Assembly: GCF_011193355.1 (NCBI RefSeq)
Contig: NZ_CP049780.1
Location: forward strand, 3,340,169-3,404,168
DNA: 64,000 bases
Reading direction: 5' to 3'
Source of the DNA: Streptomyces sp. JB150
GTDB lineage: Bacteria; Actinomycetota; Actinomycetes; Streptomycetales; Streptomycetaceae
A program made the translations under genes and the position numbers. The notes beneath the pieces were generated by a model that made no database searches, was not told where the DNA came from, and was given only the letters and a program-made list of their open reading frames with translations. The stretch's first letter is position 1; each line of letters begins with the position of its first letter. Positions 1 through 8,978 of this stretch are shown here, piece after piece.

Positions 1-247
1 CGCGCAGGGCGCCGGAGCGTTCCTCGGCGACGTACTCGACGGCGGCGGTGAACAGGTCCTCGCGGGTGGGGAAGTGGTGCTGGGCGGCACCGCGGGAGAC
101 GCCGGCGCGTTCGGCGACGACGGAGACCGTGGACCCGGCCCAGCCGTGCTCGGCGAGGCAGGCCACGGCGGCGGCCAGCAGCCGCTGCCGGGTGGCGCGG
201 CTGCGGTCCTGCTTGGGGACACGGTCGACTGTCGTCACAGCACTCAT
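1..247 (-). CDS. TetR/AcrR family regulator, N-terminal part
   Basis: The first ~82 residues of a TetR-type repressor; the ligand-binding C-terminal domain lies beyond the left edge. The ATG is at 247-245. The helix-turn-helix is plain: a LLAAAVACLAEHGW helix, then STVSVVAERAGVSRGAAQHHF, the usual TetR recognition helix ending in the HHF motif. It follows the enoyl-CoA hydratase gene by 4 bases on the same strand, so it is the last visible gene of the leftward catabolic operon and is its probable local regulator. The perfect palindrome at 8717-8730, at the operon head, is a candidate operator, but the pairing is inferred from position only. Confidence 0.9.
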   Translation of the reverse strand, partial: MSAVTTVDRVPKQDRSRATRQRLLAAAVACLAEHGWAGSTVSVVAERAGVSRGAAQHHFPTREDLFTAAVEYVAEERSGALR

Positions 248-251
248 TCCG

Positions 252-986
252 TCACAGCACCCATTCGGGATCCCGTCGTTCCAGGAAGGCCGTCATGCCC
301 TCGCGGGCCTCCGGGGAGGCGAACAGCCCGGCCGAGAGCGCGGTCACACCGGCCGCGTCCCGCTCGAAGGCTTCCAGCACCCTAGCCGTGAGCAGCCGTT
401 TCGTCTCGGCGAGGGCCTGGGGCGAGGAGCGGCGCAGCCCGTCGAGGACGGGGGCGAGGACGTCGTCGACGTCGTCGCCGGCCGCGGTGATCAGGCCGAT
501 GCGGGCGGCTTCGGCGGCGTCGAGGCGTTCCCCGGTGAGGCAGTAGCGGGTGAGGGCACGCGGGTCGGTGCGGGGCAGCAGCGGCAGGGAGATCACCGCG
601 GGGGCGACGCCGATGCGTACCTCGGTGAACGCGAAGGTGGCGGTGTGGGAGGCGGCGGAGATGTCGCAGGCGGCGAGCAGCCCGAGGCCGCCCGCGCGGA
701 CGTGTCCGGTGACGCGGGCGACGACCGGTTTGGGCAGGGCGACGAGGTGGCGCAGGAGGGCGACGAGGGCGTCGGGGCCGGGTGGGTCGCGCAGGTCGGC
801 GCCGGCGCTGAAGGTGGTGCCGGTGTGGGTGAGGACGACCGCGCGGACGCCGGTGTCCTCGGCGCAGGCGGTGAGCGCGTCGGCCAGTTCGCCGACGAGG
901 GCCGCGGAGAGCGCGTTGCGGTGGTGCGGGGCGTCGAGGGTGAGGGTTTCGATGCCGCGGGCGCGGGTGCGGGTGACCGAGGTCAT
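252..986 (-). CDS. enoyl-CoA hydratase/isomerase family protein
   Basis: Crotonase-fold protein of 244 residues, the usual length for single-domain enoyl-CoA hydratases. It contains the N-terminal HRNALSAAL segment, a SAGADL oxyanion-hole motif, the GGLGLLAACDI second oxyanion segment and FTEVRIGVAP at the catalytic glutamate region. It should hydrate an enoyl-CoA after the dehydrogenase step encoded just upstream. The ATG at 986 overlaps the TGA of the ligase remnant (ATGA), which fixes the start and shows translational coupling. The closest functional model from context is AtuE-like enoyl-CoA hydratase, but the substrate cannot be read from sequence. Confidence 0.9.
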   Translation of the reverse strand: MTSVTRTRARGIETLTLDAPHHRNALSAALVGELADALTACAEDTGVRAVVLTHTGTTFSAGADLRDPPGPDALVALLRHLVALPKPVVARVTGHVRAGGLGLLAACDISAASHTATFAFTEVRIGVAPAVISLPLLPRTDPRALTRYCLTGERLDAAEAARIGLITAAGDDVDDVLAPVLDGLRRSSPQALAETKRLLTARVLEAFERDAAGVTALSAGLFASPEAREGMTAFLERRDPEWVL

Positions 987-1488
987 GTCCGCTCCCTGAG
1001 TTCGCGGCGCAGGATCTTGCCGGAGGCGGCGCGGGGCACGGTGTCGGTGAAGGTGACCTGGCGGACGCGTTTGTAGGGGGCGACGCGTTCGGCGACGTAC
1101 ATCATGATCTCTCCTTCGGAGAGGTGCCCCGCGTCCGGGCGGCGCACCACGTACGCGCGGGGGACCTGCGCGCGAACTCCTCGGCGGTGGCGAGCGGGTG
1201 TGCGGTGGTGACGGCGGCGCCCGCGCGGGTGGCGGCGTAGAAGGCGAGGGGGAAGGCGAGGGTGTTGGGGCTGTGCAGGGCGACGACATCGCCCTTGCGG
1301 ACGCCCGTCTCGGCGAGCGCGGCGGCGATGCGGCGGTGGAAGCGGTCCACCTGCTCGTAGGAGAGGGTGGTGCCGTCGGTGCCGTCGATCTGCGCGGGGG
1401 CGTCGCCGAACTCGGCGGCGCGGCCCAGGACCGCTTCGTGGATGGGCAGGTTCACGGGCGGGACGTCTGCGTACTCGCTGCGGAACAT
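983..1488 (-). pseudogene. acyl-CoA synthetase (4-coumarate-CoA ligase-like), internal deletion
   Basis: Only the two ends of an AMP-forming acyl-CoA ligase remain. From the ATG at 1488, about 106 residues match the N-terminus (PVNLPIHEAVLGRAAEFGD, then LSYEQVDRFHRR and TTAHPLATAEEFAR). Near 1165-1175 the sequence jumps, with a frame change, to the C-terminal end: VPRAYVVRRPDAGHLSE, VAERVAPYKRVRQVTF and the SGKILRREL lysine motif, ending at 983. The missing ~350 residues carry the ATP-binding P-loop and most of the active site, so neither piece can work. Read straight on, the N-terminal frame stops at 1102. The gene sits between acyl-CoA dehydrogenase and enoyl-CoA hydratase, where a CoA-activating enzyme would be expected. 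Confidence 0.88.
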
Positions 1489-1539
1489 CGCGGTTCCTCC
1501 TCGCGCGGGGGCGGGTGCCCGTACGGCCTCGGTACGGGC

Positions 1540-2673
1540 TCAGTACGACTTCGGCAGACCGAGGGTCTGGTGGGAGACGTAGTTCAGGATCATTTCCCGG
1601 CTCACCGGTGCGATACGGGCCACGCGCGCGGCCGTGACGAGGGAGGCGAGGCCGAACTCACGGGTGAGGCCGTTGCCGCCGAGGGTGTGCACGGCCTGGT
1701 CGACGGCTTTGGCGCAGGCCTCGCCGGCGGCGTACTTGGCCATGTTCGCGGCCTCGCCGGCGCCGGTGTCGTCGCCCGTGTCGTAGAGGCGGGCCGCCTT
1801 CTGCATCATCAGGCGGGCCAGTTCCAGCTCGATGTGCGACTGGGCGAGGGGGTGGGCGATGGCCTGGTGGGCGCCGATCGGGGCCTTCCAGACGGTGCGG
1901 TCGCGGGCGTACTCGACGGCCTTGGCGACGGCGTACCGGCCCATGCCGATCGCGAACGCGGCCGTCATGATCCGCTCGGGGTTGAGTCCGGCGAAGAGCT
2001 GCAGCAGGCCGGCGTCCTCGTCGCCGACGAGCGCGCCGGCGGGGAGCCGGACGTCGTCCAGGGTCAGTTCGAACTGCCTCTCCTGGGCGTCGAGCTCCAT
2101 GTCGATCCTGCGGCGCCCGAAGCCGGGCGCGTCCCGCGGGACGATGAACAGGCAGGGCTTCAGACGGCCCGTGCGGGCGTCCTGGGTGCGGCCGACGATG
2201 AGGGTGGCGTCGGCGATGTCGACGCCGGAGACGAAGACCTTGCGGCCGGTGAGGAGCCAGTCGGTGCCGTCGCGGCGGGCGGTGGTGGTGATGCGGTGGC
2301 TGTTGGAGCCGGCGTCGGGTTCGGTGATGCCGAAGGCCATGAGGCGGGTGCCGTCGGCGAGGCCGGGGAGCCAGGTCCGCTTCTGTTCCTCGGTGCCGAA
2401 GCGGGCGATGACCGTGCCGCAGATCGCCGGGGAGACGATCATCATGAGGAGGGGGGCGCCCGCGGCGCCGAGTTCTTCGAGGACGATGGAGAGTTCGGTG
2501 ATGCCGCCGCCTCCGCCGCCGTAGGCCTCGGGCAGGTTGACGCCGAGGTAGCCCAGTTCGCCTGCCTCGGACCACAGGTGCCGGTGGTCGTGGTGGCGGC
2601 CGTGGCGGGTGCCGAGGGCGGCCACGGCGGATCGGAGGGCTTTGTTCTCTTCGGATTCGATGAGGGTGGTCAC
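1540..2673 (-). CDS. acyl-CoA dehydrogenase
   Basis: FAD-dependent acyl-CoA dehydrogenase of 377 residues. Visible are the N-terminal helical domain (LGYLGVNLPEAYGG), the flavin-contacting segment FGITEPDAGSNSHRI in the beta domain, and the C-terminal helical domain with HTLGGNGLTREFGL near the end. It would introduce the alpha-beta double bond in the CoA thioester that the neighbouring carboxylase then carboxylates, as AtuD or LiuA do in terpene and leucine catabolism. The ATG at 2673 follows the carboxylase alpha stop by about 80 bases, and that gap carries a dispersed repeat. Confidence 0.92.
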   Translation of the reverse strand: MTTLIESEENKALRSAVAALGTRHGRHHDHRHLWSEAGELGYLGVNLPEAYGGGGGGITELSIVLEELGAAGAPLLMMIVSPAICGTVIARFGTEEQKRTWLPGLADGTRLMAFGITEPDAGSNSHRITTTARRDGTDWLLTGRKVFVSGVDIADATLIVGRTQDARTGRLKPCLFIVPRDAPGFGRRRIDMELDAQERQFELTLDDVRLPAGALVGDEDAGLLQLFAGLNPERIMTAAFAIGMGRYAVAKAVEYARDRTVWKAPIGAHQAIAHPLAQSHIELELARLMMQKAARLYDTGDDTGAGEAANMAKYAAGEACAKAVDQAVHTLGGNGLTREFGLASLVTAARVARIAPVSREMILNYVSHQTLGLPKSY

Positions 2674-2696
2674 GGGGAATTCTCCGGTCTGCGGGT

Positions 2697-2757
2697 TGTC
2701 GGTGGTCGATCGCGCACACGCGGCGGAGCCGCATATCGGTGCGGTCCCGCGCCCCTA
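2697..2757 (-). repeat. dispersed Streptomyces-type intergenic repeat, copy 1
   Basis: On the minus strand the element begins TAGGGGCGCGGGACCGC and continues into a short hairpin (GCGGCTCCGCCGC). The same AGGGGCGCGGG core recurs at 20616-20637 and 53222-53243, each time just 3' of a gene. Here the TAG stop of the biotin carboxylase gene is the first triplet of the repeat. The core is widespread in Streptomyces as far as I recall; its function is unknown and it may be a transcript-end or attenuating structure. Confidence 0.55.
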
Positions 2758-4602
2758 CGGGGTGGTGGTCACCACGGCCAGGAGGGTGCCGGGCTCCACT
2801 TGCCGGCCCGGTTCGACGTGGAGGGCTTCGAGGGTGCCCGTCGCGGGGGCCGTGATCTGGTGCTGCATCTTCATCGCCTCCAGCCACAGGAGGGGCTGTC
2901 CGGCCTGGACGGCGGCGCCTTCGGTGAGGCCGTCGGCGATGCGGACGACCGTGCCGGGCATGGGGGCGAGCAGGGAGCCGGGGGCGTGCTGCTGCGTGGG
3001 GTCGGGGAAGCGGGGCAGGGCGCGCAGGACCGTCCGGTTGACGTGGATCTCGTCGCCGTAGCGGGCGATCGTGTACGTCCGGCGCAGGCCGTCGGTCTCC
3101 AGGACGACGTGGGCGGCGTCGGCGTGCAGGACGCGCGCTCCGTCGGCTTCGAGGCCGCCCGCGCGGGTGTGGTGGTAGCGGACCTCGTGTTCCTCGCCGG
3201 CCATCAGGTAGCGCTTGGTCTGCGGCTGGGAGGGCAGGTTGCGCCAGCCGCCGAAGCGGGAGCGGCCGTGCGCGTCGGCGAGGGCGGCGGCGAGCGGGGC
3301 GTACGGGTCGGGGGCGGGCCGGGTCAGCTCGGTCAGGTGCCGGTCGTAGAAGCCGGTGTCCATGCGGGCGGAGGTGAACTCCCGGTGGCGCAGGGAGCGC
3401 ACGAGGAGGTCGCGGTTGGTGACCGGGCCGTGGATCGCGGCCTGCTCCAGGGCGCCGGCGAGTCTGCGGATCGCCTCCGCGCGGGTGGGCGCGTGGGCGA
3501 TCGCCTTGGCGATGAGGGGGTCGTAGTGGACGCCGATCGGGTCGCCGTCGGTGTAGCCGGTGTCGAGGCGGACGGTGTCCGGGACGGCGAGGCGGTGCAG
3601 GGTGCCGGTCTGCGGGGCCCAGCCGTTCGCCGGGTCCTCGGCGTAGAGGCGGGCCTCGACGGCGTGGCCGCGCGCGGGGGGCGGGTCGTTCTCCAGGGCG
3701 TGGCCCTCGGCGACACGGATCTGCAGGGCGACCAGGTCGATGCCGTGCACGGCCTCGGTGACGGGGTGTTCGACCTGGAGGCGGGTGTTCATCTCCAGGA
3801 AGTGGGCGGTGCCGTCGGCGACCAGGAACTCGACGGTGCCGGCGCCGGTGTAGCCGACCGCGCGGGCGGCGCGTACGGCGGTCTCGTGCAGCTCGCGGGT
3901 CAGTTGGGGAGTCAGACCCGGTGCGGGGGCCTCTTCGACGACCTTCTGGTGGCGGCGCTGGAGGGAGCAGTCGCGGGTGCCGAGCGCCCACACCGTGCCG
4001 TGGGTGTCGGCGAGGAGCTGCACCTCCACATGGCGGCCGTTCTCGACGTACGGCTCGGTGAACACCTCGTCGTCGCCGAACGCGGACCGGGCCTCCGCGC
4101 GGGCGGCCGTCAGCTCCCGGTCCAGGTCGGCGAGGCGGCGTACGACGCGCATGCCGCGCCCGCCGCCCCCGGCCGCCGCCTTCACCAGCACGGGCAGGTC
4201 GGCCTCGGTGACCTCGCCGGGCGGGGCGAGGCCCAGCAGCCGCTTGGCGCGGGTCTTGGACGCCATGGCCTCGATGGCCTCGGGGGGCGGGCCGATCCAG
4301 ACGAGGCCCGCGTCGAGGACCGCGCGGGCGAAGCCGGGGTTCTCGGAGAGGAAGCCGTAGCCGGGGTGCACGGCGTCGGCGCCGGCCGCGAGGGCGGCCT
4401 TCACGATCAGGTCGCCGCGCAGGTAGGTGTCGGCGGGGGTGGTGCCCGGCAGGCGTACGGCCGTGTCGGCCACGCGCGCGTGGAGGGCGTTCTCGTCGGC
4501 GTCGGAGTGGACCGCGACGGTCCGGATTCCCAGCTCACGGCAGGTGCGGAAGACGCGGCAGGCGATCTCGCCCCGGTTGGCGACGAGCACAGAAGTGATC
4601 AC
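2755..4602 (-). CDS. acyl-CoA carboxylase alpha subunit (biotin carboxylase + BCCP)
   Basis: 615-residue biotin-dependent carboxylase alpha chain. Order: biotin carboxylase N-domain (VLVANRGEIACRVFRTC), ATP-grasp domain with the glycine-rich loop AAAGGGGRGMRVV, the RDCSLQRRHQKVVEEAPAP and FLEMNTRLQVEHPVTE active-site motifs, then a C-terminal biotinyl domain with EAMKMQH, whose lysine is biotinylated. It makes carboxybiotin for the beta subunit. The GTG at 4602 lies 8 bases after the beta stop. The stretch between SKTRAK and VTEADLPVLVKAA seems about 15 residues shorter than in relatives I know, so a small in-frame deletion is possible. The substrate is probably a branched or terpenoid acyl-CoA, from context. 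Confidence 0.93.
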   Translation of the reverse strand: MITSVLVANRGEIACRVFRTCRELGIRTVAVHSDADENALHARVADTAVRLPGTTPADTYLRGDLIVKAALAAGADAVHPGYGFLSENPGFARAVLDAGLVWIGPPPEAIEAMASKTRAKRLLGLAPPGEVTEADLPVLVKAAAGGGGRGMRVVRRLADLDRELTAARAEARSAFGDDEVFTEPYVENGRHVEVQLLADTHGTVWALGTRDCSLQRRHQKVVEEAPAPGLTPQLTRELHETAVRAARAVGYTGAGTVEFLVADGTAHFLEMNTRLQVEHPVTEAVHGIDLVALQIRVAEGHALENDPPPARGHAVEARLYAEDPANGWAPQTGTLHRLAVPDTVRLDTGYTDGDPIGVHYDPLIAKAIAHAPTRAEAIRRLAGALEQAAIHGPVTNRDLLVRSLRHREFTSARMDTGFYDRHLTELTRPAPDPYAPLAAALADAHGRSRFGGWRNLPSQPQTKRYLMAGEEHEVRYHHTRAGGLEADGARVLHADAAHVVLETDGLRRTYTIARYGDEIHVNRTVLRALPRFPDPTQQHAPGSLLAPMPGTVVRIADGLTEGAAVQAGQPLLWLEAMKMQHQITAPATGTLEALHVEPGRQVEPGTLLAVVTTTP

Positions 4603-4610
4603 GGGGTCCC

Positions 4611-6209
4611 TCACATCCGGAAGACGCCGAAGCCGCCGCGCACGCCCTCGTAGGGCGCGGTGTGGACGGCGGACAGGCACAGGCCGAGGACGGTGCGGGT
4701 GTCGCGCGGGTCGATGACGCCGTCGTCGTACAGCCGCCCGGACAGGAACATCGGCAGCGACTCGGACTCGATCTGCTGCTCCACCATGGCGCGCAGGGCG
4801 GCGTCGGCGTCCTCGTCGTACGGCTGCCCCTTGGCGGCGGCGGACTGCCGGGCGACGATCGACAGGACGCCCGCGAGCTGCTGCGGGCCCATCACGGCCG
4901 ACTTGGCGCTGGGCCAGGCGAACAGGAAGCGCGGGTCGTAGGCGCGGCCGCACATGCCGTAGTGGCCGGCGCCGTAGGAGGCGCCGATGAGGACGGACAG
5001 GTGGGGCACGCGGGAGTTGCTGACCGCGTTGATCATCATCGCGCCGTGTTTGATGATGCCGCCCTGCTCGTACTCCTTGCCGACCATGTAGCCGGTGGTG
5101 TTGTGCAGGAAGACCAGCGGGATGTCGCGCTGGTTGGCGAGCTGGACGAACTGGGCGGCCTTCTGGGACTCCTGGCTGAACAGCACGCCCCGCGCGTTGG
5201 CGAGGATGCCGACCGGGTAGCCGTGCAGGCGGGCCCAGCCCGTGGTCAGGCTGGTGCCGTACAGCGGCTTGAACTCGTCGAAGTCGGAGCCGTCGACGAT
5301 CCGGGCGATGACCTCGCGCGGGTCGAAGGGGGTCTTCAGGTCGCCGGGGACGATGCCCAGCAGCTCCTCCGGGTCGTACTTGGGCGGCTCGGCGGGCCCC
5401 GGATCCGGGTACGCCTTGCGGTGGTTGAGGCGGGCGACGACCCGGCGGGCCTGGCGCAGCGCGTCCCGCTCGTCGACGGCGAAGTGGTCGGCGAGGCCGG
5501 ACACGCGCGCGTGCATCCCGGCGCCGCCCAGGGACTCGTCGTCGCTCTCCTCCCCGGTGGCCATCCTCACCAGCGGCGGCCCGCCGAGGAACACCTTCGC
5601 CCGCTCCTTGACCATGATCACGTGGTCGGACATGCCGGGGACGTACGCGCCTCCGGCGGTGGAGTTGCCGAACACGACCGCGACGGTGGGAATGCCGGCG
5701 GCGGACAACCGGGTGAGGTCGCGGAAGAGGGCGCCGCCGGGGATGAAGATCTCCTTCTGGGACGGCAGGTCGGCCCCTCCGGACTCCACCAGGCTGATGC
5801 AGGGCAGCCGGTTGGCGAGCGCGATGTCGTTCGCGCGCAGGGCCTTCTTCAGCGTCCAGGGGTTGGAGGCGCCGCCCCGCACGGTGGGGTCGTTGGCGGT
5901 GATCAGGCACTCGACGCCCTCGACGACGCCGACGCCGGTGACGAGGGAGGCGCCGACGGCGTACTCGCTGCCCCAGGCGGCCAGCGGGGACAGCTCCAGG
6001 AACGGGGTGTCCGGGTCGAGCAGCAGCTCGACGCGTTCCCGGGCGAGGAGTCTGCCGCGCCGCCGGTGCCGTTCGACGTACTTCTCGCCGCCGCCCGCGA
6101 GGGCCTTGGCGTGCTCGGCGTCGAGGTCGGCGAGCTTGACGAGCATGGCCTCGCGGTTCGCCGCGCAGGCGGGGTCGGTGGGATCCAGGAAGGACGGGAG
6201 GACGGTCAC
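4611..6209 (-). CDS. acyl-CoA carboxylase beta subunit (carboxyltransferase)
   Basis: 532-residue carboxyltransferase that moves CO2 from biotin to an acyl-CoA. It has the family landmarks in order: VERHRRRGRLLARERVELLLD near the N-terminus, GGASNPWTLKKALRAN, the acyl-CoA oxyanion segment with FGNSTAGGAYVPGMSDH, and the C-terminal biotin half with GASYGAGHYGMCGRAYDPRF. The length and PWTLKK/CGRAYDPRF style resemble methylcrotonyl/geranyl-CoA carboxylase beta chains more than propionyl-CoA ones. The GTG start at 6209 overlaps the preceding stop (GTGA). It forms a complex with the alpha subunit encoded next. Confidence 0.93.
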   Translation of the reverse strand: MTVLPSFLDPTDPACAANREAMLVKLADLDAEHAKALAGGGEKYVERHRRRGRLLARERVELLLDPDTPFLELSPLAAWGSEYAVGASLVTGVGVVEGVECLITANDPTVRGGASNPWTLKKALRANDIALANRLPCISLVESGGADLPSQKEIFIPGGALFRDLTRLSAAGIPTVAVVFGNSTAGGAYVPGMSDHVIMVKERAKVFLGGPPLVRMATGEESDDESLGGAGMHARVSGLADHFAVDERDALRQARRVVARLNHRKAYPDPGPAEPPKYDPEELLGIVPGDLKTPFDPREVIARIVDGSDFDEFKPLYGTSLTTGWARLHGYPVGILANARGVLFSQESQKAAQFVQLANQRDIPLVFLHNTTGYMVGKEYEQGGIIKHGAMMINAVSNSRVPHLSVLIGASYGAGHYGMCGRAYDPRFLFAWPSAKSAVMGPQQLAGVLSIVARQSAAAKGQPYDEDADAALRAMVEQQIESESLPMFLSGRLYDDGVIDPRDTRTVLGLCLSAVHTAPYEGVRGGFGVFRM

Positions 6210-7882
6210 AGGAGGGACTCCGGTATGTCCAGGTGGCGGGAGCGCAGCCATTCGCCGAGGGCCTTGGCCTGCGGGTCGAAGCGGTGCCGGGCGGCGACGC
6301 CCGCGCCGAGGATCCCCTCGACGGTGAAGTTCAGGGCGCGCAGGTTCGGGAGGGTGTGGCGGACGACGGTCAGGCCGGCGGTCTCGGGCAGCAGGCGCCG
6401 GAAGAGGCCGACGGTGAGGGTGTGGGCGAGCCAGCGCCAGCCCTCGTCCGTGCGGGCCCACACGCCGACGTTGGCGTTGCCGCCCTTGTCGCCGCTGCGG
6501 GCGCCGACGACGAGTCCGAGGGGGGCGCGGCGGGTGGGACCGGGCGGCAGCGGCTCGGGCGCGGGTGGCTCGTCGACCGGGTGCGGGGGCCGGGTGTCGT
6601 GGGGCGGGGCCACGGTGATCCGCCGCCCGTCGTGGAGGACGGCCACCTGGGCGACGGCGCCCTGGGGGACGTACTCGTCCTCGAACACCCCGTACGGGGA
6701 GCCCTTCTCGGGTGGGGCGAGCACATGGAAGCCGGGGTAGCTGGCGAGGGCGAGTTCCACGGCGGCGGCGGTCAGGGGCCGCCCGACGGTCTCCTGGTCG
6801 GGGTCGCGGACCACCAGCCGCAGCAGGGCGCTCGCGGTCTCCTCGGTGGGGGCGTCGGGCCGGTCGGTGCGGACGAGGTCCCAGTGGACCTCGGCGGGCG
6901 GCGACGCGGCGAGGACGCCGGCCATCTGCTCCCGGACCAGCGCGGCCTTGGCCTCGACGTCCAGGCCGGTCAGCACGAAGGTCACCTCGTTGCGGAAGCC
7001 GCCGAGCCGGTTCACCCCGACTTTGAGCGCGGGCGGGGGCGCCTCCCCGCGCACCCCGTCGATCCGCACCCGGTCGGGCCCGACCTGGGTGAGCCGTACG
7101 GTGTCCAGCCGCGCGGTGACGTCGGGTCCGGCGTACCGGGCGCCGCCGGTCTCGTAGAGCAGCTGGGCGGTGACCGTGCCGGTGTCGACGAACCCGCCGG
7201 TGCCGGGATGCTTGGTGACGACACAGGTGCCGTCGGCGTGGATCTCGGCGAGCGGGAAACCGGGCCGCCGGACGTCTCCGTCCCGGAAGAAGGCGTAGTT
7301 GCCGCCGGTCGCCTGCGTGCCGCACTCCAGCACGTGCCCGGCGACGACGGCCCCCGCGAGCCGGCCGTGATCCGTCGGCGCCCAGCCGAAGTGCGCGGCG
7401 GCGGGCCCGCTGACCAGCGCCGCGTCCGTCACCCGGCCGGTGACGACGATGTCGGCGCCCTCGCGCAGACAGGCGGCGATGCCGAACCCGCCGAGGTAGG
7501 CGTGGGCGGCGAGGCTGCCCGGATACGCCGCGGTGAGGTCGTCGCCCTCGACGTGGGCGACGCGGACCGGGACACCGAGGCGGTCCGCCAGCGCCCGTAC
7601 GGCGTCGGCGAGTCCGGCGGGGTTGAGGCCGCCGGCGTTGGTCACGATCCGCACGCCCCGCTCGTGCGCGAGCCCGAGGGTGTCCTCCAGCTGCCGCAGG
7701 AACGTACGGGCGTACCCGGCGTCCGGGTTCCGCAGCCGGTCCCGGGCGAGGATCAGCATGGTCAGCTCGGCGAGGTAGTCGCCGGTGAGGACGTCCAGGT
7801 CGCCGCCGGTCAGCATCTCGCGCAGCGCGTCGAAGCGGTCGCCGTAGAAGCCGGACGCGTTGCCGACGCGCAGCGCGCTCAC
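6206..7882 (-). CDS. acyclic terpene utilization AtuA family protein (DUF1446)
   Basis: 558 residues beginning [16 protein letters not shown], the classic AtuA/DUF1446 opening. Further conserved stretches are [34 protein letters not shown] and [19 protein letters not shown], the last in the C-terminal domain. AtuA was named from the citronellol/geraniol cluster of Pseudomonas, where it is needed for growth but its reaction is not settled. It lies between TIGR03084 and carboxylase beta with 4-base overlaps on both sides, so the three are co-translated. The GTG start at 7882 is fixed by this overlap. Confidence 0.9.
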   Translation of the reverse strand: MSALRVGNASGFYGDRFDALREMLTGGDLDVLTGDYLAELTMLILARDRLRNPDAGYARTFLRQLEDTLGLAHERGVRIVTNAGGLNPAGLADAVRALADRLGVPVRVAHVEGDDLTAAYPGSLAAHAYLGGFGIAACLREGADIVVTGRVTDAALVSGPAAAHFGWAPTDHGRLAGAVVAGHVLECGTQATGGNYAFFRDGDVRRPGFPLAEIHADGTCVVTKHPGTGGFVDTGTVTAQLLYETGGARYAGPDVTARLDTVRLTQVGPDRVRIDGVRGEAPPPALKVGVNRLGGFRNEVTFVLTGLDVEAKAALVREQMAGVLAASPPAEVHWDLVRTDRPDAPTEETASALLRLVVRDPDQETVGRPLTAAAVELALASYPGFHVLAPPEKGSPYGVFEDEYVPQGAVAQVAVLHDGRRITVAPPHDTRPPHPVDEPPAPEPLPPGPTRRAPLGLVVGARSGDKGGNANVGVWARTDEGWRWLAHTLTVGLFRRLLPETAGLTVVRHTLPNLRALNFTVEGILGAGVAARHRFDPQAKALGEWLRSRHLDIPESLL

Positions 7883-8685
7883 CGGGCGTCCCCCTTCGGT
7901 TGAGGCGGCCGTCCGCCGCCGGGCGGTCCCGCGAAGGCCTGCGCGATGTCCAGCCAGCGGTCCGCGCCGGCGCCCTCGGCGCGCAGGGCGAGGCCGAAGC
8001 GGTGGGCGCGCTGGGTGACGAGCAGGCAGAAGTCGAGGGCGGGTCCGGTGACCCGCTGCGGGGCGTCCTCGGGTCCGAAGGCCCACACGTCACCGTGCGG
8101 CCCGGTCAGCTCGACCCGGAACGGATCGGCGGGTACGGGCAGGCCGTGCACGAGGTGGGCGAAGTCCCGGGTGCGGAAGCCGAGCCGGGCGATGTGACGG
8201 AGGCGGTCGGTGGGTTCGCGGGTGACGCCGAGCGCGTCCGCGACGTCCAGTCCGTGGGCCCAGGTCTCCATCAGGCGGGCGGTGGCCATGGACGCCGCGG
8301 ACATCGGCGGCCCGTACCAGGGGAAACGGGCACCGGCCGGGGCGGCGCGAAGGGCCCGGTCGAGGGCGGTACGGCCCTGCCGCCAGCGCCGCAGCAGCTC
8401 GGCGGGCGGCGTCCGGGCGCCCTCCTCGGCACCCTCGTCCACGAAGGAGTCCGGCGCCGCGAGCGCCTTCTCGGCCATCGCCCGGAACCCCTCCTCGTCG
8501 GTCACCGCGAGCAGCGCGGAGTGGTCGGTCCAGGCGAGGTGGGCGATCTGGTGGGCGATGGTCCAGCCGGGCGCGGGCGTCGCGAGCGCCCACCGCTCGG
8601 GCTCCAACTCGGCTACGAGAGCGTCGAGTTCCTCGCTTTCGGCACGGAGGTCGTCGAACACGGGCAGGGACGTCGGGTCGGCCAT
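7879..8685 (-). CDS. TIGR03084 family metal-binding protein
   Basis: 268-residue DinB-fold protein of the maleylpyruvate-isomerase-like superfamily. It has the [19 protein letters not shown] motif, with histidines that bind the metal, and [15 protein letters not shown] with the third histidine. TIGR03084 proteins recur beside AtuA/carboxylase clusters in actinobacteria; their exact role is unknown. The ATG at 8685 is chosen because upstream in-frame codons run through the promoter palindrome. It is the first gene of the operon and overlaps the AtuA start by 4 bases. Confidence 0.88.
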   Translation of the reverse strand: MADPTSLPVFDDLRAESEELDALVAELEPERWALATPAPGWTIAHQIAHLAWTDHSALLAVTDEEGFRAMAEKALAAPDSFVDEGAEEGARTPPAELLRRWRQGRTALDRALRAAPAGARFPWYGPPMSAASMATARLMETWAHGLDVADALGVTREPTDRLRHIARLGFRTRDFAHLVHGLPVPADPFRVELTGPHGDVWAFGPEDAPQRVTGPALDFCLLVTQRAHRFGLALRAEGAGADRWLDIAQAFAGPPGGGRPPQPKGDAR

Positions 8686-8716
8686 GCGGGGAGCATGGCA
8701 GCGCCACAAGAAACAA

Positions 8717-8730
8717 GCAAGCATGCTTGC
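8717..8730. promoter_or_regulatory. perfect palindrome GCAAGCATGCTTGC, probable TetR operator
   Basis: A 14-base perfect palindrome 32 bases upstream of the first start codon of the catabolic operon. It is flanked by AT-rich bases unlike the surroundings. Symmetric sites of this size and place are typical TetR operators, and a TetR gene closes this operon. No other regulator gene is near, but the assignment is inference. Confidence 0.6.
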
Positions 8731-8841
8731 ATTGATTTGTGCGGCGAGTTTCGGGGGCGCTGGTGGAGGGGGGAGGGTGCGTGGCCGGGCGATGCGCTTG
8801 TGGGCGACGGCCGCGCGGGCGGGGCCGTTACGGCGGCCCGC

Positions 8842-8973
8842 TCGGACCGGCCGGGGCCCTCACGAGCGACCCGCTCCGCCCGGCTACGGCCCTCCTGAGC
8901 TGCCCGCTCCGACCGGCGACGACCCGCCCAGGCAACCCGATCCGAACGGCGACGACCCGCCTGAGCAGCCCCG
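8842..8973. repeat. 33-bp tandem repeat, four degenerate copies
   Basis: Units start at 8842, 8875, 8908 and 8941, each 33 bases. Copies three and four are closest and share GGCGACGACCCGCC. The array ends 5 bases before the stop codon of the EamA gene, so it lies in its 3' untranslated region. The stretch 8731-8841 holds nothing else that I can recognise. Confidence 0.6.
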
Positions 8974-8978
8974 CCCGT

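Noticed and set aside
1198..4653. Very long rightward open frame of 1151 codons
   Set aside because: It lies antisense to the acyl-CoA dehydrogenase and carboxylase genes. Its composition (Gly/Val/Ala/Asp rich, no motifs) is what reverse-strand reading of high-GC genes gives.
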